Source of the DNA: Tritrichomonas musculus
Lineage: Eukaryota > Parabasalia > Tritrichomonadida > Tritrichomonadidae
Direction: 5' to 3'
NCBI GenBank assembly: GCA_039105265.1
Contig: JAPFFF010000011.1
Coordinates: 1,426,001 to 1,490,000 of the forward strand
DNA length: 64,000 nt
In this document: piece by piece, positions 57,270 through 64,000 of the stretch
Layout: every line of letters begins with the position of its first letter
Position numbering within the stretch: the stretch's first letter is position 1
Notes under the pieces: model-generated
Told to the model about the DNA's origin: nothing
The model's input: only the letters and a program-made list of their open reading frames with translations
Database searches by the model: none
Made by a program: the position numbers and the translations under genes

Positions 57270-59150
57270 TTAATTGTATCCTTCTGGAATACCTAAATGA
57301 TAATATTTGACACCATCTTGAATTGACCAAGTCCAATAGGTATCTGAACAAATCCACATTTCTGGAGCAGGTGGATGATGATTTTTCAAATCCCAAGTCA
57401 ATTTTTTACCATCATAAGTTGATGCCAATCTTGGATTATAATAAGAATCTAATTCATTTGAATAAATTGGGCTTCCTTTGAATTGAACAGTAATTGAATG
57501 AGTACCTGTATCAATTCCATCAAATACATAACCTGCATTCCCTCTTTCCAATTGAAAATTGATACCAAAATTAGTATTATCAGTACCAATCCACCTTCTT
57601 CTTTGACCTCTTGGTTTCAAATCTCCATTTCCTTCACCATCTTGATAGAATCTATGAAAAGCATCATTTAAAGGTGTATCAATTGACCTCATATATTCTT
57701 CTGTTGCTTCAATTGGACCATCTAATTCATTTGCCATCAATTGATATTGAACAAATCTACCTCCAAATGTGTCTTCAAATTCCATATCTGGATACAATTT
57801 CTTATTAACAAATAATTGACATTTTTCATACATAATGTTCTGAAAAACTGTACAATCTAACGTACTTCTTGGAAACATCATTGTAATATTTGTAGTATTA
57901 TGTAAAGGAATTGATTTTGATAAAGTTGAGAAACCATTTGCTGAAGGTGAATTTTCAAATATATGTCGTGTCAATTCTTGAGCAGGAATAATAATTGGAT
58001 TTTCTAAAGATGACATCAAACCTTCAATTACTTCTTGTGTAATACCAAAACCAGCACAATTTGTACGTGCCATTGAAATATGACCTGAATTTGCAACAAC
58101 TGATAACGTTCTTTCTTCACAAGACCAAACCGTATATTTATCTGTTAAAAATTCACCAGAACCAAGAACTTTATCTAACGGTCTATCTCTCAAATCTTCA
58201 ACACCGGCAGAATCTTTAACACTTACAACAATTTGAGAAGGATTTCCAAGTTGAGTGAAATTGGTTGTGATTGGTACAAAAGGAGGAGCATCATGAACCG
58301 TTGGAATTTTTGTGGGGTTTTTGTCTGTGTAATCTGCATCACCATCAACATTGAGTGCTAGTTCCTCTTTTTCGTCTGGCTTTTTGACTTCTTCAGTCAA
58401 ATCACATCCCCAGAATTTTTGAACGTCTGCAATTGCTTTTGGAGGAACTTGACACCAAACTAAAGCTTCTAATGACGTTTTGACTTCTTCTTCAATTTCT
58501 CCCAAAATTCTATTTGGATACAATCTCCAAGCTTGTAAAACTAATTGGTCAGTGAATGGAATAACTAATTCAAATTGAACTTTAACGGTTTTTCCTCCTT
58601 GGAATTTTGATAAAGGTACATAAACTCCACAAACATTTAGCATATAATTTGAAACATCTTCCCACAAACTATGTGCGTGAGGTGCAGATTTCTTTACATC
58701 TCTTGGTCTGATGACATTGTATGCATAAGATTCTCGAATTGCTTCAGTTTGAGCATAATCAACTAATTGACCATCAATGAAAAATCTAATTTCAGAGAAT
58801 AATTCAACAGCATCTTTAAATCCAATGAAAATTTGATTTAAATCATTATAATCTTTCTCAAATGCAGTTTCCTCAATTGGTTTATCAAATTTAACTCTAA
58901 ATTCAATTTTCATATTAATAAAACCTTTTTCAATTTGACTAATTGTATGAGCAGAATGAGTTAATCTCATTTTTGTTTTCAAACCTAAAGCCATTGGAGG
59001 GTCTTTATCTCTGAATTCTTCACAAACAAATGAAAATGTATGGTCTCCACCATTTTTCTGAACTAATGAACGTAATTCATTATCAAAGAAATTCAAAATA
59101 TCACCTTCATCATTACCAGAATTTTTCAATTGAAAGTTTTGGAATGTCAT
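57270..59150 (-). CDS. Major capsid protein 1, element E
   Basis: A 626-residue protein of the double-jelly-roll Polinton capsid family that looks whole. Blocks in order: T-K-M-R-L-T-H-S near 60, I-E-K-G-F-I-N near 78, F-I-G-F-K-D near 109, H-S-L-W-E-D-V-S-N-Y near 165, L-Y-P-N-R-I-L-G-E near 208, C-T-V-F-Q-N-I-M-Y near 437, R-G-N-A-G-Y-V-F-D-G-I near 545 and a C-terminal W-S-I-Q-D-G-V-K-Y-Y. It shares these with the neighbouring copy and, more weakly, with element A. The ATG follows an AT-only leader. It lies in tandem with capsid gene 2. Confidence 0.85.
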   Translation of the reverse strand: MTFQNFQLKNSGNDEGDILNFFDNELRSLVQKNGGDHTFSFVCEEFRDKDPPMALGLKTKMRLTHSAHTISQIEKGFINMKIEFRVKFDKPIEETAFEKDYNDLNQIFIGFKDAVELFSEIRFFIDGQLVDYAQTEAIRESYAYNVIRPRDVKKSAPHAHSLWEDVSNYMLNVCGVYVPLSKFQGGKTVKVQFELVIPFTDQLVLQAWRLYPNRILGEIEEEVKTSLEALVWCQVPPKAIADVQKFWGCDLTEEVKKPDEKEELALNVDGDADYTDKNPTKIPTVHDAPPFVPITTNFTQLGNPSQIVVSVKDSAGVEDLRDRPLDKVLGSGEFLTDKYTVWSCEERTLSVVANSGHISMARTNCAGFGITQEVIEGLMSSLENPIIIPAQELTRHIFENSPSANGFSTLSKSIPLHNTTNITMMFPRSTLDCTVFQNIMYEKCQLFVNKKLYPDMEFEDTFGGRFVQYQLMANELDGPIEATEEYMRSIDTPLNDAFHRFYQDGEGNGDLKPRGQRRRWIGTDNTNFGINFQLERGNAGYVFDGIDTGTHSITVQFKGSPIYSNELDSYYNPRLASTYDGKKLTWDLKNHHPPAPEMWICSDTYWTWSIQDGVKYYHLGIPEGYN

Positions 59151-59206
59151 TTAATTTTTTTTTAAATAGAAGAAAAAAAATAAAAAATTATTTTTAAAAA
59201 CCTTTT

Positions 59207-60883
59207 TTAATTATAACCACTTGGAATTCCATATTGATAATATTTGACACCATCTTGAATTGACCAAACCCAATAAGTTGTTTGAGATAACCACATTTCT
59301 GGAGGAGGTGGATGAATATCTTCATTTATTTCAATATCAAATTTAACATTTTGGTGGTCAACTTTTTCTTTGATTTCTGGATAATAATATGAATCATCTT
59401 CACCTTGAAATCTTGGTCCTTTAAATTGAATAATTATTGGATTTTCATTTGATTGAATACCATCAAAAGTATAACCACAATTTCCTCTTTCAATTTGAAA
59501 ATTCATTTGAAAACTTGTATTATCTGTGATTGTATTTAATCTATCTCCAGAAGGAGGTTTATCAGTATTTGGGTCATTTGTTTCTGAAAATATTCTTTTT
59601 GAATCATTCAATGGTATACAAATTGAATTAATAAATTCATCTGTTGCTTCAATTGGTCCATCTAATTGATTTGACATTAATTGATAATTTAAAAATCTAC
59701 CGTCCCAAGTTGTTTCAAACATTGTGTCTGGATATAATCTTTGACCAACAAATAATTGACAATTTTCATACATTATATTTTGAAAAACTGTACAATCATT
59801 TGAATGTCTTGGAAACATCATTGAAATCTTTGAAACATTATTCAAAGGTAAAGTTTTTGCCAAATGAGTAAAACCATTTTTTTCAGCTCTTTGGTCAAAT
59901 ACAATTCTTTTAATTTCTTGAGTTGGAATTATTAAAGGTTCTTCAAAAGTTGACATTAAATTTTGTTCAACATCATTTTTCAATCCAAAACCACAACAAT
60001 TTGAACGAGCTATTTGAATCCTACCTCCTTCACAATTTAATTTAGCAAAACCAACTTGCCAATAATTATAATAATTTTGTTTTACATCAGAAGATTTGAG
60101 TGGACCTAATTTTGATGTTATATAATTATCATAATTTTTATTCCAAGACAATTCATCTTCTAATTGATGTGGTTTTGAAATTTCTTCAATTGAACGAATA
60201 ATTTTTGCATAATTACCAATTTGAGTAAAATGTTGAGTAAATGGAATAAAATCAGGAAATTCAATCATATTTTCCCAATCATTAATTAAACATAATTTTC
60301 TTTTTTTCTCACAAACATTCTTAGGTGAAACAAAACACCAAACTAAAGCATCTAATGACGTTTTGACTTCTTCTTCAATTTCTCCCAAAATTCTATTTGG
60401 ATACAATTGCCAAGAATGAATTGCTAATTGGTCAGTAAATGGAATTATTAATTCTAATTGAACTTTAACTTTCTTTGAATTAATTAATTCAACTAATGGA
60501 ACATAAACTCCACAAACATTTGATGAAAAATTCTGAACATCTTCCCATAAAGAATGTGAATTTATTGAATTTTTCTTAACATTTTTTGGTCTAATTTTTC
60601 CTTTGATTGAATGCAAATAATTCAATGATAAAATTAAATCTAAAGTGATATTTATAAAACCTTTTTCAATTTGACTAATTGAATGAGTTGGATTTGTTAA
60701 TTTAATTTTTGTTTTCAAACCAACATTCATTGGTGGGTCTTGAACATGAAAATCTTCTGTAATCATTGAAAAAGTATTATCCCCTCCATTTTTTGAAATA
60801 TAATTTCTTAAAGTATTATTGAAATAATTTAATATATCACCTTCTTTATTTAAATTTTTTATGATAGCGTTTGAAAAACTCAT
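59207..60883 (-). CDS. Major capsid protein 2 (paralogue), element E
   Basis: A 558-residue paralogue of capsid 1, on the same strand and 56 bp upstream. It shares blocks such as IEKGFIN, SLWEDV, LYPNRILGEIEEEVKTSLDALVWC, VFQNIMYENCQLF, RGNCGY-FDGI and WSIQDGVKYY, with clear divergence elsewhere; one region near the N terminus is shorter than in capsid 1. Two capsid genes could give mixed capsomers or be duplicates on different fates. Divergent from the minor-protein gene at 60941, preserving the arrangement in A/B. Confidence 0.8.
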   Translation of the reverse strand: MSFSNAIIKNLNKEGDILNYFNNTLRNYISKNGGDNTFSMITEDFHVQDPPMNVGLKTKIKLTNPTHSISQIEKGFINITLDLILSLNYLHSIKGKIRPKNVKKNSINSHSLWEDVQNFSSNVCGVYVPLVELINSKKVKVQLELIIPFTDQLAIHSWQLYPNRILGEIEEEVKTSLDALVWCFVSPKNVCEKKRKLCLINDWENMIEFPDFIPFTQHFTQIGNYAKIIRSIEEISKPHQLEDELSWNKNYDNYITSKLGPLKSSDVKQNYYNYWQVGFAKLNCEGGRIQIARSNCCGFGLKNDVEQNLMSTFEEPLIIPTQEIKRIVFDQRAEKNGFTHLAKTLPLNNVSKISMMFPRHSNDCTVFQNIMYENCQLFVGQRLYPDTMFETTWDGRFLNYQLMSNQLDGPIEATDEFINSICIPLNDSKRIFSETNDPNTDKPPSGDRLNTITDNTSFQMNFQIERGNCGYTFDGIQSNENPIIIQFKGPRFQGEDDSYYYPEIKEKVDHQNVKFDIEINEDIHPPPPEMWLSQTTYWVWSIQDGVKYYQYGIPSGYN

Positions 60884-60940
60884 TTTTTTTTTAATTAAAG
60901 ATTAAAAAAAAGAAAGAAATTTTTTTTCTCTCTTAAAACA

Positions 60941-61207
60941 ATGGGTTTCGGTCATTTCTTTAAAATGTTAAGTTCATTTGCAAAAACGGCTTTACCAATA
61001 ATTGATTCAGCTGCTCAATTTATTGCAAAAAAAGTTGCACCAGTTGTTGAAGATTTAGGTTCATTAATTTCTAATAAAAATTCAAAATGGGGTCAAGGAC
61101 TTCAAAAATTTGGTCAAACAATGGAAAATGTTGGTAATAATATTCATAAATGGTACTCAAGAAGTCCTCAAGAAAATTTGAAAGGTCTTCAGATAAAAGG
61201 TGGTTAA
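60941..61207 (+). CDS. Amphipathic minor capsid-like protein, element E
   Basis: An 88-residue protein starting MGFGHFFKMLSSF, with an amphipathic/hydrophobic N-terminal half (FAKTALPIIDSAAQFIAKKVAPVVEDLG) and a polar C-terminal half ending GLQIKGG. Equivalent in place, direction and design to the 83-residue A/B gene (MGIGIFKKIKNAF). The C-terminal GG-like ending may recall protease processing sites of adenovirus minor proteins, a weak hint. Its stop overlaps the convergent stop of the membrane-protein gene. Confidence 0.65.
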   Translation: MGFGHFFKMLSSFAKTALPIIDSAAQFIAKKVAPVVEDLGSLISNKNSKWGQGLQKFGQTMENVGNNIHKWYSRSPQENLKGLQIKGG

Positions 61208-61350
61208 GAATACATTTTCATTTCAATTTCTTTATCAATTGGAGGTATTGTTTCATTTTGTATAAATATTGAAGTCTTTATTAAATTCAATAATAGATTC
61301 AATGATTCAATTATCAATAGACTACTTAATAAGAAATTTGTTAATGACAT
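61204..61350 (-). CDS. Tiny one-pass membrane protein, element E
   Basis: A 48-residue frame: MSLTNFLLSSLLIIESLNLL, a hydrophobic span at residues about 5-25, then a polar tail with E-T-I-P-P-I-D-K-E-I and final M-Y-S. Length, MS start, hydrophobic span, P-P, D-x-E-(I/L) and Tyr-small-residue end all line up with the 49-residue A/B protein. It fills an otherwise empty gap between two plus-strand genes, with a 3-base overlap at its stop. AT-rich leader before the ATG. Similarity is modest, so homology is inferred from pattern and context. Confidence 0.6.
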   Translation of the reverse strand: MSLTNFLLSSLLIIESLNLLLNLIKTSIFIQNETIPPIDKEIEMKMYS

Positions 61351-61392
61351 TTTTTATTTTAAAATAAAATAATATATTTTATTTTTTATTAA

Positions 61393-61836
61393 ATGGAAAT
61401 TAAAATTATTGAACCAATTAAAAATTATTCAAAAGTTTTTAATACTCCAGAGGAATTCAATTCATTCTATACAAAAAATAAAGAAGAGATGAATTTAATG
61501 ACTACTCACAAATTAAACAAAATGTATTTCATTGAAGGATATAGAATTACAAAAATAAAAGGTGTTTTAATGTTAAAAAAGTGGGATGATAAAGATAAAA
61601 ATGAAAATGAAGATGAATTGAATGAATTTAAAAATAATTTGAAAAATAAAGATATTGAAATAAATTCTATCAAAGATGGTTTATCATATTATCAAAATAA
61701 ATTGAAAGAAGTTAAAGAAGAAATAAATTCTATCAAAGATAAATTGAATGAATTTAAAGAAGAAATGAAAAAAGAATTAAAACAAATTAAAGAAACTATA
61801 AATTCAATTATTACAGTTTTGAATGGAGAACAATGA
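61393..61836 (+). CDS. Conserved EEF/coiled-coil protein, element E
   Basis: A 147-residue protein that looks whole. N-terminal domain: F-N-T-P-E-E-F-N-S-F-Y-T-K-N-K, M-T-T-H-K-L-N-K-M-Y and Y-R-I-T-K-I-K-G; residues about 70-140 are a Lys/Glu-rich coiled coil with a repeated E-I-N-S-I-K-D unit. Homologous to 32456-32890 in B. The unchanged N-terminal domain with a freely changing coiled coil suggests the first binds something fixed, such as the capsid or ATPase, while the second is a spacer or oligomeriser (inference). Confidence 0.65.
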   Translation: MEIKIIEPIKNYSKVFNTPEEFNSFYTKNKEEMNLMTTHKLNKMYFIEGYRITKIKGVLMLKKWDDKDKNENEDELNEFKNNLKNKDIEINSIKDGLSYYQNKLKEVKEEINSIKDKLNEFKEEMKKELKQIKETINSIITVLNGEQ

Positions 61837-61849
61837 AAAAAATTTATTC

Positions 61850-62455
61850 TAATCTTAAGAAAGTTTCACCACCATCAGTAATTTGAACTACTAAAAATGG
61901 ATGTGCATCTTTATTTTGTTGACGATAAGAAACCATATCTAAACACAATTGATAGAATTCTTCCCAACTTAAATTTGAAGCAGATTGATTGAAAATATAA
62001 TGTAATTGTTGTTTATTGAACAAGGAAAAATCATTAAAGTTGTTATTTCATTTTTAATAAATGGTTTGATACCTTTCCATCCTTGAATTAATAAGAAATA
62101 AGAAATATTTGTATGTCTACATCTTTTAATTTGTTGACTGAAAAAGTTTTCTTCGTTTGAAAATAATTTTGAATTACTAATATCATCAAATAATACAATT
62201 GAATGTAAATAATTTCTTTCAAAATCTTCAACATGTAATACATCAAACATTTGATATTTTTGAGTGTCATCCATTAATTCTTCTAATCCTTCTCTTTTCA
62301 CTTGATAATATAAATTCTTTGCATCAATTAATTCTTGAATACAACTTTCACTATCTTCTTCAGAAACAGTTATATAAGGAATTTTCAATAAATCTTTCAA
62401 AGATTGAAAGCTTCTATCATTTTCATCACCATTTTTAAGTAATATAAATTAATAA
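61850..62455 (-). pseudogene. Packaging ATPase remnant, element E
   Basis: Pieces of an A32-like ATPase: N-Y-L-H-S-I-V-L-F-D-D-I-S-N-S-K-L-F (Walker B-type strand), I-K-R-C-R-H-T-N-I-S-Y-F-L-L-I-Q-G-W-K-G (the conserved R-H and Q region), and a C-terminal E-E-F-Y-Q-L-C-L-D-M-V-S-Y-R block. The pattern parallels LCEDFIKSKLL and QLRHKNSIVYINIQFFKG of the A/B ATPase. Looks broken, about two breaks, and shorter than a full ATPase. Lies between the coiled-coil and DxNGDxxxD genes. Confidence 0.6.
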
Positions 62456-63280
62456 ATGATGTGTATTCAATTGACTGATTTTAATAATTTCACTAATTTT
62501 AGTAGTGAAACCATTGATATAAACTGGTGAATTTTTTTCATTCAAAATTAAGATATCAGGTATTCCATCACCATTAATATCTGTGAAATTATTTGCATCA
62601 ATTGGACCATTTGGATTAATTAAATTCAAATGCCATTTCTTAGCTTTTGTTGAATTATGTTTTGCAACCATTTCTGCTGCTCCATTTGGTGTTGAAGCTT
62701 TTTTACTGAATCTGATATCTCTATTCATTCCTAACAAAACTCTTGATAATTCATTCATTCCTGATTTGCTTTTAACTTTTTGTGAAGAATTTTTAATTTT
62801 TTTGATTTGAACTTTATCATTTGAATTATTTAAAAGTGTATCAATTGAAGATGCATTCAACATATTATCTATTGAATATGGATTTGATTTCTTAATTTTT
62901 TTCACTTTAACTGATGAATTTGGTTTTGGTTCAACAGTTGGATTCAAAATATTTTCAATTGAATATGGATTTGAATTATCATATCTTTTGACTTTAACTG
63001 ATGAATTTGGTTTTGGTTCAACAGTTGGATTCAAAATATTTTCAATTGAATATGGATTTGAATTATCATATCTTTTGACTTTAACTGATGAATTTGGTTT
63101 TGGTTCAACAGTTGGATTCAAAATATTTTCAATTGAATATGGATTTGACTTCTTATATCTTTTCACTTGAACAGATGAATTTGGTTTTGGTTCAACCGTT
63201 GGATTCATTATATTTTCAATTGAATATGGATTTGACTTTTTTGGAGTTGAATCAACACTGAAATAATCTAATATTGACAT
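62435..63280 (-). CDS. Repeat protein with DxNGDxxxD domain, element E
   Basis: A 281-residue protein. Residues about 17-135 are four to five tandem 29-residue repeats (core N-P-Y-S-I-E-N-I-L-N-P-T-V-E-P-K-P-N-S-S-V, then K-V-K-R-Y), nearly identical in DNA as 87-bp units. The C-terminal 90 residues contain A-K-K-W-H-L-N-L-I-N-P-N-G and F-T-D-I-N-G-D-G-I-P-D-I-L-I-L...V-Y-I-N-G-F, matching the C-terminal domain of the 36511-40219 gene in B. The calcium-loop-like motif may bind Ca2+. The N-terminal repeats differ completely between elements. Virion protein inferred. Confidence 0.65.
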   Translation of the reverse strand: MSILDYFSVDSTPKKSNPYSIENIMNPTVEPKPNSSVQVKRYKKSNPYSIENILNPTVEPKPNSSVKVKRYDNSNPYSIENILNPTVEPKPNSSVKVKRYDNSNPYSIENILNPTVEPKPNSSVKVKKIKKSNPYSIDNMLNASSIDTLLNNSNDKVQIKKIKNSSQKVKSKSGMNELSRVLLGMNRDIRFSKKASTPNGAAEMVAKHNSTKAKKWHLNLINPNGPIDANNFTDINGDGIPDILILNEKNSPVYINGFTTKISEIIKISQLNTHHLLIYIT

Positions 63281-63320
63281 TGAATATTTTTATTTATTGA
63301 ATAAAAAATTGATTATTTTT

Positions 63321-63389
63321 TTATTTTTTACGAGTTGTTTTACGTTTTCTTGTTGTTTTCTTTCTTTTGACTGGCATTGAATATGACAT
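63321..63389 (-). CDS. Tiny basic peptide, element E
   Basis: A 22-residue frame starting MSYSMPVKRKK, followed by Thr-Arg/Lys repeats; more than half of all residues are Lys or Arg. It has a clear AT-rich leader and lies in the gap between two genes on the same strand. Composition and size resemble the very basic DNA-condensing core peptides (mu/pX type) of adenovirus-like viruses. It is short, so chance cannot be excluded, but AT-rich DNA would not readily give such an Arg-rich run by accident. Confidence 0.5.
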   Translation of the reverse strand: MSYSMPVKRKKTTRKRKTTRKK

Positions 63390-63441
63390 CTCTTTTTTTA
63401 ATAAAAAATAAAAAATTGATTTAAAAAATTTTTTATTGAAT

Positions 63442-63984
63442 TTATAATTTATTCAATAAATTATAACGTAATGCTTTTTTAGGAACAAATTTACTTTTCT
63501 TAAGATTTGAAATAATATTTTTAATTGATTTAGCACTTTTTAATTGGTCTTTTGAAATATTTGCATTAAATAATTGAATTGCATAAAGAAGTGGAATTTT
63601 CATTTTCTTTAAAATTCCTTCAATTTCTTTTTTACTTAATGTATTTGGTTGAATAGGTTGAGTTGGTTGAGTTGGTTGAGGAGTTGGTTGAATAGGTTGA
63701 ATTGGTTGAGGAGTTGGTTGAATTGGTTGAATTGGTTGAGGAGTTGGTTGAATTGGTTGAATTGGTTGAGGAGTTGGTTGAGGTTCTGGATTAATTGTTA
63801 ACGGAGTTATTTTTGGTTGAGGATTTGAAATTAATGGATTTATTTGTGTATATGTTTGAATTTCTGAATTAGTACCTTGATTTTTCAATCCATCAATCAT
63901 TTTCATATAATTCAATTTTTGAATTCGAAAACTTAATGGATTTGATTTATCATAATGAAAAGGTGGAATTTGATTTTGATTCAA
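63442..63984 (-). CDS. Proline/glutamine-repeat protein, element E
   Basis: A 180-residue protein starting MNQNQIPPFHYDKSNPLSFR. Residues about 65-115 are tandem P-T-P-Q-P-I-Q-P-I-Q repeats (30-bp DNA units); the C-terminal 65 residues form a small helical domain rich in lysine (LSKKEIEGILKKMKIPLLYAIQLF, SKFVPKKALRYNLL). Not recognised. An ordered C-terminal domain on a stiff proline-rich arm suggests a structural linker. The right end lies close to the window edge; the start ATG at 63984 appears to be inside the window. Confidence 0.5.
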   Translation of the reverse strand: MNQNQIPPFHYDKSNPLSFRIQKLNYMKMIDGLKNQGTNSEIQTYTQINPLISNPQPKITPLTINPEPQPTPQPIQPIQPTPQPIQPIQPTPQPIQPIQPTPQPTQPTQPIQPNTLSKKEIEGILKKMKIPLLYAIQLFNANISKDQLKSAKSIKNIISNLKKSKFVPKKALRYNLLNKL

Positions 63985-64000
63985 TTGAATATTTCTTTTT

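Larger units (their letters stand above)
57266..64000 (-). mobile_element. Polinton/Maverick element E (partial)
   Basis: AT-rich element running off the right edge. Parts: two tandem capsid genes, amphipathic minor protein, tiny membrane protein, EEF/coiled-coil protein, ATPase remnant, DxNGDxxxD repeat protein, a tiny basic peptide and a proline/glutamine-repeat protein. Gene content and orientation around the capsid/minor-protein pair match A/B, but sequences are far apart. No integrase or polymerase lies inside the window. Ends not resolved. Looks mostly whole with about three breaks, mainly in the ATPase gene. Confidence 0.75.

Noticed and set aside
1-64000. Adenovirus-type cysteine protease gene expected in Polintons
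   Set aside because: I found no convincing protease with the expected His/Cys motif order in any of the elements; the cysteine region in the element C polymerase is too weak to call.

Overview
The window is eukaryotic nuclear DNA built almost entirely from Polinton/Maverick-type virus-like elements (fossil large DNA transposons with capsid genes) separated by a long satellite array and small non-autonomous repeats. The eukaryotic origin is shown by the repeat fauna: a hAT-type MITE with a perfect 8-bp target duplication, two copies of a tRNA-derived SINE-like repeat, and about 8 kb of 23-bp satellite. I cannot name the host. No ordinary host gene is recognisable.

Layout. (1) 1-6871: element A, cut by the window edge, carrying integrase, capsid protein, packaging ATPase and small conserved genes, and ending in a Polinton-type terminus (AG...CT). 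(2) 6872-about 17400: element C, an older and different Polinton into which A inserted; it carries structural genes, a protein-primed family B DNA polymerase and a fibre-like gene. (3) 17417-17731: a 315-bp inverted-repeat element. (4) 17732-25738: satellite with a 2185-bp higher-order period (95 monomers). (5) 25739-27472: AT-rich non-coding DNA with a hAT MITE and a second small repeat. (6) 27473-about 48985: element B, an inverted, nearly identical relative of A, which adds proline-rich and fibre genes and a 1798-residue polymerase carrying a zinc finger and an embedded HNH domain. (7) about 48986-57265: element D, AT-rich, with integrase, ATPase, two related basic structural genes and a degraded capsid gene. 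(8) about 57266-64000: element E, AT-rich, with two tandem capsid genes, and cut by the window edge.

In all these elements the polymerase copies the element, the integrase inserts it, and capsid protein, amphipathic/basic minor proteins, ATPase and fibres would form and fill particles. Several unnamed families recur between A/B and D or E (a 159-residue family, a 196-residue family with a D-x-G-C motif, a coiled-coil family, a bZIP-like family, a DxNGDxxxD protein and a 48-49-residue one-pass membrane protein). They therefore look like a shared core toolkit. A and B are young relative to each other (almost identical over long stretches); C and D look older and more damaged. The most unusual items are the tiny membrane protein, hairpin cassettes at gene boundaries, a hypervariable block in otherwise identical capsid genes, and the polymerase architecture of element B.
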